Below the pieces are notes generated by a model that searched no databases, was not told the origin of the DNA, and saw only the letters and a program-made list of their open reading frames with translations. Made by a program: the position numbers and the translations under genes. From contig JAUXTV010000225.1 in the NCBI GenBank assembly GCA_030679025.1, positions 1 to 6,096 of the forward strand: a stretch of 6,096 nucleotides of DNA. The letters run 5' to 3'. Of this stretch, positions 1 through 5,519 are shown piece after piece. This DNA is from Candidatus Woesearchaeota archaeon. GTDB lineage: Archaea > Nanobdellota > Nanobdellia > SCGC-AAA011-G17 > UBA489. The number at the start of each line of letters is the position of its first letter. Within the stretch, counting starts at the first letter, position 1.

Positions 1-246
1 GTGGCCGTTCTCGGAGAAAAAGCGAGAGAAGAAGCGTTTCGCGTGGTACACATGCTGCGCCGTGGAGGAATATCCGTGGAAACACGCTATGCCGGCATGA
101 GCCTCAAGGCGCAGATGAAGGTTGCGGACAAAATCAAACACCACAGACAGGTACTTGCTTTAACAATGTACAAGATGGCGATGAAACTGGTATTGATTGC
201 GGTGGAAGCTGTCACGTATGCACTTTTTGCAACGATAGCATCTTGA
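1..246 (+). pseudogene. hisS: Histidyl-tRNA synthetase C-terminal fragment, broken at about base 132
   Basis: The frame is open at the left edge, so the initial GTG is probably an internal Val codon. The first 44 codons match the anticodon-binding domain of class II histidyl-tRNA synthetase: a VLGE-KAREEA helix, an LRRGGISVE strand, then the hallmark SLKAQMKVADK. In the family this continues as a further strand carrying the G-E-x-E motif and about 50-60 more residues. Here similarity stops after the ADK at bases 124-132. The remaining codons to the TGA at 244-246 are an out-of-frame reading of the Cys-rich gene that overlaps them, so only bases 1 to about 132 are hisS. The fragment is about 57% GC, unlike the AT-rich rest. 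The enzyme would charge tRNA-His in the cytoplasm, but this piece cannot. It is either an assembly chimera or a recombination scar. Family identification is fairly secure; cause is open. Confidence 0.75.
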
Positions 247-851
247 ATCAAGGAGAATACAAAACTGCTGTAGATTTAGGTAATGGAACTCTCTCTGATT
301 GTGGCGGACCAAACTGCCCTAGCTGCCCGACATGTTCTGACAAAATAAAAAATCAAAATGAAACTGGTATAGACTGCGGAGGTCCCTGCCAAACTTGCCA
401 ACAAACTTCTCCAGATCCTGACGAAGATCAAGACGGACTCAATTTATCTGTTGAATTACAGAAAGGTACTGATCCTTTATTGAAAGATACTGATAAAGAT
501 GGCATTAATGACAAACAAGATCGCGCACCTTTATGTCCTAATACAATATGTGATAGTGCTTATGGTGAAGACGAAGACAGTTGTCCAGAAGATTGTGCAG
601 TAGAAGGCTCTTCTCTGGGAATTGTGCTTTTGATTTTCTTTATCCTTCTTTTAACTGTGGGTGGTTATTTGTATTATCAATTCAAAAAGAGCGGTAAGAT
701 ATTATCAACATCAATGACTAAAAAGGAAGCATCACAACCTGTTTATATTGATAAAAATCTTCTTCAATCATCATCTGACAAGGAAAACCAGAGCAAGATT
801 GATAAAGATTTAGAAAAATCTTTCCAAAAAGTTGAGAAATTGTTCAAGTGA
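129..851 (+). CDS. Cys-rich, calcium-motif surface protein with C-terminal membrane anchor (5' end missing)
   Basis: A likely extracellular protein held by one C-terminal helix. Its frame is open upstream through the hisS junction, so its true start and signal peptide are not visible. A TTG at 243 could be called as the start, but it lies inside the repeats and cuts off clearly homologous sequence at bases 156-230. In order: a Cys-rich unit with DGDETGIDCGGSC (174-212); a degenerate unit around DCGGPNC; a second good copy NQNETGIDCGGPC (351-389); a stretch of D-x-D-x-D-G motifs with the ELQKGTDPLLKDTDKDG pattern of thrombospondin type 3-like calcium-binding repeats (about 414-521); a C-x4-C-x4-YGED-x3-CPEDC motif (534-596) often seen in DPANN surface proteins; a transmembrane helix (about 609-680); and a polar, lysine-rich tail of about 55 residues ending in an amphipathic DKDLEKSFQKVEKLFK. 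The ligand and partner are unknown. It converges on the ATPase gene with a 31-base gap. Confidence 0.8.
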   Translation, partial: QNQTPQTGTCFNNVQDGDETGIDCGGSCHVCTFCNDSILNQGEYKTAVDLGNGTLSDCGGPNCPSCPTCSDKIKNQNETGIDCGGPCQTCQQTSPDPDEDQDGLNLSVELQKGTDPLLKDTDKDGINDKQDRAPLCPNTICDSAYGEDEDSCPEDCAVEGSSLGIVLLIFFILLLTVGGYLYYQFKKSGKILSTSMTKKEASQPVYIDKNLLQSSSDKENQSKIDKDLEKSFQKVEKLFK

Positions 852-882
852 AAAACTTTCAAAATATTTGTGACTAATTCTC

Positions 883-2172
883 CTATTTTAATAGCCATTT
901 CCAGAGGGGGATACATTTCACTTTTGCTTTCAAATCTAACCACTGCGCTTCCTCTTCATTTTCGTAGTCTTCTGTTATAATGTATAAATTTTTGCAATTA
1001 AGTTCTTTACCAGCTTTCAGTAATGCGCGTACTTCTCTTTGTTTTGTTTCTCCATCATCTATTTCTTTACACACCTGCAGCAATTCTTTAATTTGTTTTC
1101 CTTCCTTTATTACAAAATCAACCTCTTCTTGCTGAATATTTTTCCAGAATGAGAATTCAGTAGTTGGCTTTTTTCCTCTTAAAAGTTCTAAGTATACCAT
1201 ATTTTCCATCTTTTTTCCTATATCTTCATTTGTTTCTATCAACTTTGTAAATCCCACATCACAGAGATATACTTTGTTTATAGACTCTCTTTTTCTTATG
1301 GAATGGCTAAACTTTGGCAGGTAAAACGCAAAGAAAGAATCTTCAATCATCGCATAATAAGCATATAATTCATCTTTTGAAACTTTTCTTCCTTGAGATT
1401 TTAATGTTAAATATACTTTATTTATACTCAACTCTTTAGTATAAGAAGAAGTAAGTGATTTTATAAGCCATTTTATAAGCATAGTATCTCTTATTTTATG
1501 CCTCTCTACTAAATCTTTATAAACAGTTAGCTCAAAATAACTTTCTAAATTCTTTATTTTTTGCTCTTCATTTTTTTCTAACGCAACCTCTGGAAATCCT
1601 CCAAAAGCTAAATATTCATCTATTAACCTACGAATCTTTACCTTTTGCTCTGAACTTATTAGTTTAGGAATCTCGTAGTTCTTAACTTGTATGAACTCTT
1701 TAAAAGAAAACGGCAATAAGAGATAACTTAAGCTTCTTCCTCGAAGTGAAGTAAATATTTCTTTGCTTAATAATTTTGAAGAAGATCCTGAAATAAATAT
1801 ATTATAACCCTCATCAAAAAGCTGGCGTACTGCCCTCTCCCAAAATTCCACATTCTGCGGCTCATCTAAAAATAATGCTGGTTTACCACTTTCTGGAAAA
1901 AGCCTTTCATTTATTTTGATTATCTCCTCTATTTCCTTGAATTTTATATCAAATAATTTGGTATTTTCAAAGTTCAGGAATAATATTTGTTTCTTATTTT
2001 CCTTTAGCTCTTTCATTAATTGGTAGAGATAAAATGTCTTTCCAGCACGTCTAGGACCTATAATCGCCTTTATCTTTCCTGTTTGTGCAATGACCATATC
2101 CCTCTTTAAAACTCTCGGGATGTCTTTATTATGAAAGTCAATCAGATATTGCTCTATTTCCTTTTGATTCAT
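883..2172 (-). CDS. AAA_14 / DUF4143 family ATPase with C-terminal nuclease-like fold
   Basis: A 429-residue cytoplasmic protein of the common archaeal and bacterial AAA_14-DUF4143 ATPase family, at its usual length. Visible motifs are the Walker A GPRRAGKT (39-46), Walker B ALFLDEPQ (99-106), a sensor-1-like IFISGSSS (125-132), the family signature LRGRSLSYLLLPFSFKEF (143-160) and YLAFGGFPEV (187-196), followed by a winged-helix-like middle region. The C-terminal DUF4143 part has EEVDFVI (349-355) and LLQVCKEI (364-371), the layout of a PD-(D/E)XK-like core, although Gln-Val-Cys replaces the catalytic E-x-K, so cleavage is doubtful. Such genes multiply in archaeal genomes and are often called mobile or selfish; their cellular role is unsettled. 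A TATA box about 25 nt before the ATG, and no ribosome site, imply a leaderless mRNA. Two dyad repeats over the promoter suggest operator control. It ends tail-to-tail with the Cys-rich gene. Confidence 0.9.
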   Translation of the reverse strand: MNQKEIEQYLIDFHNKDIPRVLKRDMVIAQTGKIKAIIGPRRAGKTFYLYQLMKELKENKKQILFLNFENTKLFDIKFKEIEEIIKINERLFPESGKPALFLDEPQNVEFWERAVRQLFDEGYNIFISGSSSKLLSKEIFTSLRGRSLSYLLLPFSFKEFIQVKNYEIPKLISSEQKVKIRRLIDEYLAFGGFPEVALEKNEEQKIKNLESYFELTVYKDLVERHKIRDTMLIKWLIKSLTSSYTKELSINKVYLTLKSQGRKVSKDELYAYYAMIEDSFFAFYLPKFSHSIRKRESINKVYLCDVGFTKLIETNEDIGKKMENMVYLELLRGKKPTTEFSFWKNIQQEEVDFVIKEGKQIKELLQVCKEIDDGETKQREVRALLKAGKELNCKNLYIITEDYENEEEAQWLDLKAKVKCIPLWKWLLK

Positions 2173-2193
2173 AGTTTATAGCTGTATTTGACC

Positions 2194-2201
2194 TTTATAA
2201 A
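2194..2201 (-). promoter_or_regulatory. TATA box of the ATPase gene
   Basis: The sequence TTTATAAA lies with its centre about 25 nt upstream of the ATPase ATG at 2172. A purine-rich BRE-like GGAAAAC precedes it on the minus strand. With archaeal spacing of about 25 bp from TATA centre to transcription start, transcription would begin at or next to the ATG. That fits the absence of a Shine-Dalgarno site. The BRE-like bases are the end of the first dyad repeat, so a protein bound there would compete with TFB. Confidence 0.65.
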
Positions 2202-2254
2202 GTTTTCCTTTAAATAAGGAATATACTATACAAAGTTTTCCTTTAAATAAGGAA
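2199..2254. repeat. Two 23-bp direct repeats, each containing a TTCCTT-N5-AAGGAA dyad
   Basis: The same 23 bases occur at 2199-2221 and 2232-2254, identical and 33 bp apart (about three helical turns, so on the same DNA face). Each begins AAAGTTTT and ends with the dyad TTCCTTTAAATAAGGAA (2205-2221 and 2238-2254), with 6-bp arms and a TAAAT centre. The proximal dyad abuts the TATA box of the ATPase gene. This is the form expected of a pair of operator half-sites for a dimeric or tetrameric regulator. It could equally be the recognition site of the ATPase itself. Only two copies are present, and the identical arms rule out a CRISPR reading. Confidence 0.7.
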
Positions 2255-2397
2255 ATGTTTAAATCTCCACTATTTTGAGTTTTCTTCTTACCGCATAACT
2301 TCTTATTTATAGTCTACAGAGTTATCTATTTTAATATCTTTACTAATCAAAAACAAGAATTAGCTGGAGATGCCCTAAAATTAACTTGTTTATCTCT
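2255..2397. other. Intergenic stretch with no recognisable gene
   Basis: Together with the promoter region this makes about 225 bases between the ATPase start and the tail remnant. I see no open frame with recognisable content, no tRNA-like cloverleaf and no strong hairpin. A plus-strand GGAAATGTTTAAAT at 2251-2264 resembles a BRE plus TATA element and could fire toward the remnant at 2398, but it is weak. The AT-rich, stop-filled sequence is compatible with decayed coding DNA. Confidence 0.5.
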
Positions 2398-2523
2398 ATG
2401 CTAGTTATTACTATTAGAACAAAGAGCCTTAAAGGATTATCAGCTCTTCTTTCAGAGAACATCAGCAAGGTTGATACTGAGATAGAACAGTCTTTGAAGA
2501 AAGCTGAGAAATATTTTAAATAA
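2398..2523 (+). pseudogene. Remnant copy of the Cys-rich protein's cytoplasmic tail
   Basis: A 41-codon frame from an ATG at 2398 to a TAA at 2521-2523. Its last 20 residues, ISKVDTEIEQSLKKAEKYFK, align without gaps to the end of the Cys-rich protein, QSKIDKDLEKSFQKVEKLFK, sharing SK-x-D, E, S, K, EK and FK, and both end at exactly the same residue. About 9 of 21 compared codons are identical, so it is a diverged paralogue rather than a recent copy. The upstream membrane helix and Cys-rich part are absent: the same frame meets a TAA at 2344-2346. There is no ribosome site at usable distance (a GGAG lies about 27 bases upstream of the ATG). I read it as the surviving 3' end of a decayed second gene of this family. 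A small expressed protein is possible but less likely. It converges on the 280-residue gene with an 11-base gap. Confidence 0.6.
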
Positions 2524-2534
2524 TTAAACCTTTA

Positions 2535-3377
2535 CTATTTTTTCTCTTTTGCAGTAGCATAACCTCTATTACCATCATTAAAACTAAGCCTGTTGAAACT
2601 ACCATATTCATATCCTTCGACTCCTAATGTATAATTTTCATGTACTACTACACCTAAAGAATGTACAGTCCAATACTCAAGACTTTTACTATAAGTTCTT
2701 TCTACAATTTGTGCTAAAACTTCCGCACCAGAAACACCGAAAGAGGCTATCATAAAACCATCATCAACGACTTCTTCTGCGCTTAACCTACGACTCTCGC
2801 TTACTGTATGATAATTATCTCTTCCCCCAGGATGCCATGTCATAAAGTAATTGTGCCTTTCTACTCTTGTAAGGGCGTCCCAAGGTGTAAATCTGACACT
2901 GCTATCTGGACTAAATGTTACTCCCTTTTCTTCTTTACCGCCCTTTAATCTTTCTTGAAGTTGTTCAACATGTAAATTTACTCTTTTATTTTTTTGCCCT
3001 CTATTTTCTGAATCTTTAAATTCATAAAATGAATCTACTTCACGATCATGCACTACAAATATTCCTTTGTCTCTAACAAATAAGTTATGTTGAAAAACCC
3101 ATTGTCCTCCACTTTCAGCATATCTTGATCTAAAACTTCTAGCTTCTTTGCTAAATGCTTCCTGATTAAATTTCATCCTTACTTTACCGTCACGATTATA
3201 ATCATAAGGATATTCTGGAAAATTTTCAGGAGTTATAACTTTGTCTGCATAAGGGATAAGCTCATCGCCAACATATACTTCAAGACCTTGATCAAGAATC
3301 TTTCGACCTACTTCTTTATAGTATCCTGGACCCAATATTCTTTGATTTTCTTTTGTTGCAGATTCTTCGTTAGTCAT
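2535..3377 (-). CDS. Unrecognised soluble protein, third gene of the divergent operon
   Basis: A 280-residue protein that I do not recognise. There is no signal peptide or membrane segment, so it is probably cytoplasmic. It is mixed alpha/beta and rich in aromatic and charged residues. Notable stretches are the N-terminal GPGYYKEVGRKILDQGLEVYVGDELIPYADKV split around residues 16-47, a calcium-loop-like DYNRDGKVRMKF (59-70) that lacks the acidic twelfth position of an EF-hand, a WVFQHNLFVRDKGIFVVHDREVD region (93-115), and a segment with His175, His182 and His190 around a TWHPGGRDNYHT motif (180-191). The C-terminus has repeated Gly-Tyr elements (about 252-273). The ATG lies 11 bases after the stop of the preceding gene, with only a weak AAGAAG upstream, so translation is probably coupled. 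It ends just before the tail remnant. The histidine cluster could be a metal or active site, which is a guess. Confidence 0.8.
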   Translation of the reverse strand: MTNEESATKENQRILGPGYYKEVGRKILDQGLEVYVGDELIPYADKVITPENFPEYPYDYNRDGKVRMKFNQEAFSKEARSFRSRYAESGGQWVFQHNLFVRDKGIFVVHDREVDSFYEFKDSENRGQKNKRVNLHVEQLQERLKGGKEEKGVTFSPDSSVRFTPWDALTRVERHNYFMTWHPGGRDNYHTVSESRRLSAEEVVDDGFMIASFGVSGAEVLAQIVERTYSKSLEYWTVHSLGVVVHENYTLGVEGYEYGSFNRLSFNDGNRGYATAKEKK

Positions 3378-3388
3378 TGTTTTACTTC

Positions 3389-3706
3389 TTAGTATCGGTA
3401 ATCTATTCCAAGATGCCTTAACATATCTGCATTAAATGGATCTTTTTTTAGATGTTCTGGTACATATGCATACACTACCTGTCTTGCATCATGGCGAGTA
3501 GCTCTCTCTGATTGTGCTTCTTGCATTACAGGATGTATTCCTTCTAGAATATCATGACATGCTGTTGTACTCACAGATCCCTGACGAATTCCTCTTATTA
3601 AAGAATCTATGGTTCTTGTGCGATCTACAACCTCAAATCTGTTACTTGATCTAAAATTCTCTTTGACTCTTTGTAATTTTTCAAGCGTTTTTTCATAGAC
3701 TGTCAT
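3389..3706 (-). CDS. Unrecognised small basic protein, second gene of the divergent operon
   Basis: A 105-residue protein with no family I can name. It has no membrane segment or signal peptide and looks largely helical. The first half (MTVYEKTLEKLQRVKENF, then arginines through residue 40) is Arg/Lys-rich, with 12 arginines overall, which would suit a nucleic-acid or protein-binding adaptor, though nothing proves it. A single Cys sits in STTACHDIL (46-54), and the C-terminus is LRHLGIDYRY. The start is well supported: GAGGAGA (3712-3718 on the complement) lies six bases before the ATG. It follows the first operon gene by 18 bases and precedes the third by 11, so the three are surely cotranscribed. 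Confidence 0.8.
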   Translation of the reverse strand: MTVYEKTLEKLQRVKENFRSSNRFEVVDRTRTIDSLIRGIRQGSVSTTACHDILEGIHPVMQEAQSERATRHDARQVVYAYVPEHLKKDPFNADMLRHLGIDYRY

Positions 3707-3711
3707 TGTTG

Positions 3712-3718
3712 TCTCCTC
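3712..3718 (-). promoter_or_regulatory. Ribosome binding site of the 105-residue gene
   Basis: GAGGAGA on the minus strand, six bases (from the AGGAG core) before the ATG at 3706. Its surroundings, GACAACAATGAC, are identical over 12 bases to those of the first operon gene's preferred start (4407-4418), which supports both start choices. Confidence 0.7.
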
Positions 3719-3724
3719 TTCTGA

Positions 3725-4411
3725 TTAAGCTGCCTGCATTACAGAAGCTAAATTTCTCCATAATGCATGATTTTCATTGGAAAGTGCAGTGTATTGTTTT
3801 TCACTCATCTTTCTCTCAGCAATTTTTTGTGCTAGTTGATAGAGTCCAGTAGTTTTTTCCTTCTGACCTCTAGATCTCATTTCCTCACTTGCATGCATTA
3901 ATTTTTGATAAAGAGAGTCATTATCTGGAAGACCTCTGAAATTCGTCCAAGTATTATGATTGAAGAATTTGTCTGCTACGTTCATACCCACTATTTCTTG
4001 TACATGACTGCGACTATAACTCCAAGACTCATTGCCTATTAATTTCTGGCCTTCTGGTAATTGTGCGTTGATAGCATCTAATGTTCGTGCTGCATCCATC
4101 ACTTGCTGGCTCGTGCTTCGTGCAACCAAGTCTATTCTGTCTCTTATTGAACTATATGTACCTATCAATTGTCTAACTTGCATTACTACAGGAGCATGTC
4201 TTTCTCCATATTGTGGGATCATTCTTTCTTTGAATAGTTTATCTTTTTCCTCTGCAGAAAAACCAGAAAAATCTACACCTACGCCGTCTTGTTTTTTAGG
4301 CATATCCCAGAAAGGGTTCTGTTCATACATTGCAAGAGCAGTATATAATTGTCTAATCTTACCGACTACTATATCTCTTGTTTTACTTTCAGATGTTGTG
4401 TGTGTTGTCAT
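3725..4411 (-). CDS. Unrecognised helical protein, first gene of the divergent operon
   Basis: A predicted 228-residue soluble protein that I do not recognise. It appears mostly alpha-helical: helices around KTRDIVVGKIRQLYTALAMY, a charged loop with DFSGFSAEEKDKLFKERM, a long helix through HAPVVMQVRQLIGTYSSIRD and QQVMDAARTLDAINAQL, then a Trp/Phe-rich turn (NHNTWTNFRGLPDNDSLY) and a final helical pair. There is no signal peptide or membrane span. The longest frame starts at 4420 (MTTMTT), but the GGAG ribosome site directly abuts that ATG, leaving no spacer. The ATG at 4409-4411 has an ideal nine-base spacer, so I prefer it. The gene diverges from the Lrp-like regulator across a 115-124-base control region and heads a three-gene operon. 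Function unknown. Confidence 0.8.
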   Translation of the reverse strand: MTTHTTSESKTRDIVVGKIRQLYTALAMYEQNPFWDMPKKQDGVGVDFSGFSAEEKDKLFKERMIPQYGERHAPVVMQVRQLIGTYSSIRDRIDLVARSTSQQVMDAARTLDAINAQLPEGQKLIGNESWSYSRSHVQEIVGMNVADKFFNHNTWTNFRGLPDNDSLYQKLMHASEEMRSRGQKEKTTGLYQLAQKIAERKMSEKQYTALSNENHALWRNLASVMQAA

Positions 4412-4420
4412 TGTTGTCAT

Positions 4421-4427
4421 CTCCTTT
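4421..4427 (-). promoter_or_regulatory. Ribosome binding site that decides the start of the first operon gene
   Basis: On the minus strand AAAGGAG is followed immediately by ATGACAACAATG. The first ATG touches the GGAG, whereas the second lies nine bases on. Together GGAGATGA is also a good match to the end of archaeal 16S rRNA complement, with the first ATG forming part of the ribosome site. Initiation at 4411 is therefore favoured. Confidence 0.65.
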
Positions 4428-4472
4428 AATCGTGGTAATTGTTGTTACCTATGAGTAATAGCATAATCTTTA

Positions 4473-4480
4473 ATATAAAA
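4473..4480 (-). promoter_or_regulatory. TATA box of the three-gene operon
   Basis: TTTTATAT on the minus strand, preceded by a purine-rich GGGAATAG that can act as BRE. A start about 25 bp downstream would fall near 4450, giving a leader of roughly 40 bases that carries the GGAG ribosome site. Unlike the other promoters in the window this one implies a leadered mRNA. A small inverted repeat, GGTAA-N6-TTACC (4434-4449), falls at the beginning of that leader. Confidence 0.5.
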
Positions 4481-4483
4481 CTA

Positions 4484-4502
4484 TTCCCTTTAATTTTGGG
4501 AA
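4484..4502. promoter_or_regulatory. Candidate shared operator between the operon and the Lrp-like gene
   Basis: TTCCCTTTAATTTTGGGAA is a dyad with 5-bp arms and a nine-base AT centre. Its midpoint at 4493 lies about 17 bp from the operon TATA box and about 20 bp from the regulator TATA box, covering the BRE position of both. Lrp/AsnC proteins commonly bind such AT-centred dyads and control their own promoters. Binding here would affect both directions. The binding protein is inferred, not shown. Confidence 0.55.
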
Positions 4503-4508
4503 AAATAG

Positions 4509-4516
4509 TAAAATAT
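4509..4516 (+). promoter_or_regulatory. TATA box of the Lrp-like regulator gene
   Basis: TAAAATAT, centred about 24 bp before the ATG at 4536, with GGGAAAAA upstream as BRE. The spacing implies a leaderless transcript. A GGAG at 4517-4520 is 15 bases from the ATG, too far for a good ribosome site and upstream of the expected transcription start. Confidence 0.5.
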
Positions 4517-4535
4517 GGAGTAAATATACTAAAAA

Positions 4536-5519
4536 ATGACAGAAAATCTTGATTTAAAGGATAAAAAGCTTATTTTTGCACTTTCTCAAGATGCCAGACT
4601 CCCTCATAGCCAGCTAGCAAAACAACTAGGATTAAGCAAGAACGCAGTCACCTATAGAATAGAACGTCTACAACGAGAACATCTTATTGAGAAGTTTATC
4701 GCTGTGATTAACATAGGAGCTTTAAAGTTAGATACTTTTTGTCTGCTGCTCAAGTTTAATGAAGATATTTATGGCAATCCTGATATTCTTTCTTATATCG
4801 AGAACCATTCTTTCATTAATTGGGCAGTTGTTCTCTCTGGTGACTGGGATTTTTTTGTAGAATTTGTCTATACTGAGCAAAGAGATATTGTCAACATTGT
4901 CACTGAACTTATTCAACTCTTCGGCAATCGCTTAAATGCTTATCATACTTATTTTTCTTATAATCCTATTAAAGTAGAACCTTTAGTCAGAGCATTTTCT
5001 AAAGAGTTTATAAAAGAATATCTTCCCAGAAAGAAAAGAACTCGTGAGAAATATGATGTTGATGCTATAGATAAAAAGATTTTACATCTCTTAGCAACTG
5101 ATAGCGCCTTATCTTATGTAGAGATCACTAAGAAATTATCACTTAGTCTAGATGTTGTCAGATATCGCATGAAACGCTTAGAAGAACGAGGAATTATTAT
5201 TTATTATACACCTCATATTCCTTTACGAGCACTAGGGTACACTGAATATCTCTGTACTATCAAGTTGGAAAACATTACCAAGAACAAACTAGCAACTTTG
5301 CATCAGTATTTTGAACAGCATGATCATATCACATATGCTTTCTTTGATCAGATTTCTTTGATGATGATCTTCACTATTGCCTTTCGTACTGCCCAAGAGA
5401 TAGATACATTTTCCAGAGACCTAAGAAAAAACTATATCGGCAGCATTGCAGAGCAAAAGTACACTATTATTAGACAAGAGCTGGTTTATACTCTCTTCCC
5501 GAAGGGGTTATTGGAATAG
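4536..5519 (+). CDS. Tandem-duplicated Lrp/AsnC-family transcriptional regulator
   Basis: A 327-residue DNA-binding regulator made of two complete Lrp/AsnC modules in one chain; the usual family member is about 150 residues. Module one has a winged helix-turn-helix at 6-54 (LDLKDKKLIFALSQDARL, then SQLAKQLGLSKNAVTYRIERL) and a ligand-binding-like alpha/beta domain at about 65-145. A basic linker PRKKRTREK (164-172) leads to the second winged helix at 175-225 (VDAIDKKILHLLATDS, then VEITKKLSLSLDVVRYRMKRLEERGII) and a second alpha/beta domain at about 235-315. Two-module Lrp proteins are known in archaea. A single chain supplies two DNA-reading heads, so it may act like a built-in dimer. Ligand and targets cannot be read from the sequence. 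It diverges from the unknown operon with a dyad between their promoters, suggesting that it regulates both itself and the operon. Confidence 0.9.
   Translation: MTENLDLKDKKLIFALSQDARLPHSQLAKQLGLSKNAVTYRIERLQREHLIEKFIAVINIGALKLDTFCLLLKFNEDIYGNPDILSYIENHSFINWAVVLSGDWDFFVEFVYTEQRDIVNIVTELIQLFGNRLNAYHTYFSYNPIKVEPLVRAFSKEFIKEYLPRKKRTREKYDVDAIDKKILHLLATDSALSYVEITKKLSLSLDVVRYRMKRLEERGIIIYYTPHIPLRALGYTEYLCTIKLENITKNKLATLHQYFEQHDHITYAFFDQISLMMIFTIAFRTAQEIDTFSRDLRKNYIGSIAEQKYTIIRQELVYTLFPKGLLE

Noticed and set aside
243..851. TTG at 243 as the genuine start of the Cys-rich protein
   Set aside because: The same frame continues upstream with ETGIDCGGSC and further Cys residues homologous to the downstream repeat. 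There is no ribosome site, and a surface protein starting there would lack a signal peptide.
2199..2254. CRISPR array
   Set aside because: Only two 23-bp repeats with a 10-bp spacer, lying over a promoter, and no cas genes. An operator pair fits better.
3168..3203. EF-hand or dockerin calcium loop in the 280-residue protein (residues 59-70)
   Set aside because: D-x-N-x-D-G-x-V matches the first eight positions, but the twelfth is Phe instead of an acidic residue, there is only one copy, and the protein appears cytoplasmic. Not enough to call.
3389..4411. Toxin-antitoxin pair made of the 105- and 228-residue genes
   Set aside because: Tight spacing alone suggests it. Neither protein shows a recognisable toxin fold or antitoxin DNA-binding motif, and a third gene is clearly part of the operon.
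4032..4454. 140-codon plus-strand open frame
   Set aside because: It lies antisense to the first operon gene, runs through the operator and promoter region, and its protein is an unstructured Cys/Ser/Leu-rich reading. The minus-strand gene has a good ribosome site and operon context.
4728..4916. 62-codon minus-strand open frame
   Set aside because: It is antisense inside the Lrp-like gene, whose protein is clearly conserved in both modules. It has no promoter or ribosome site of note.
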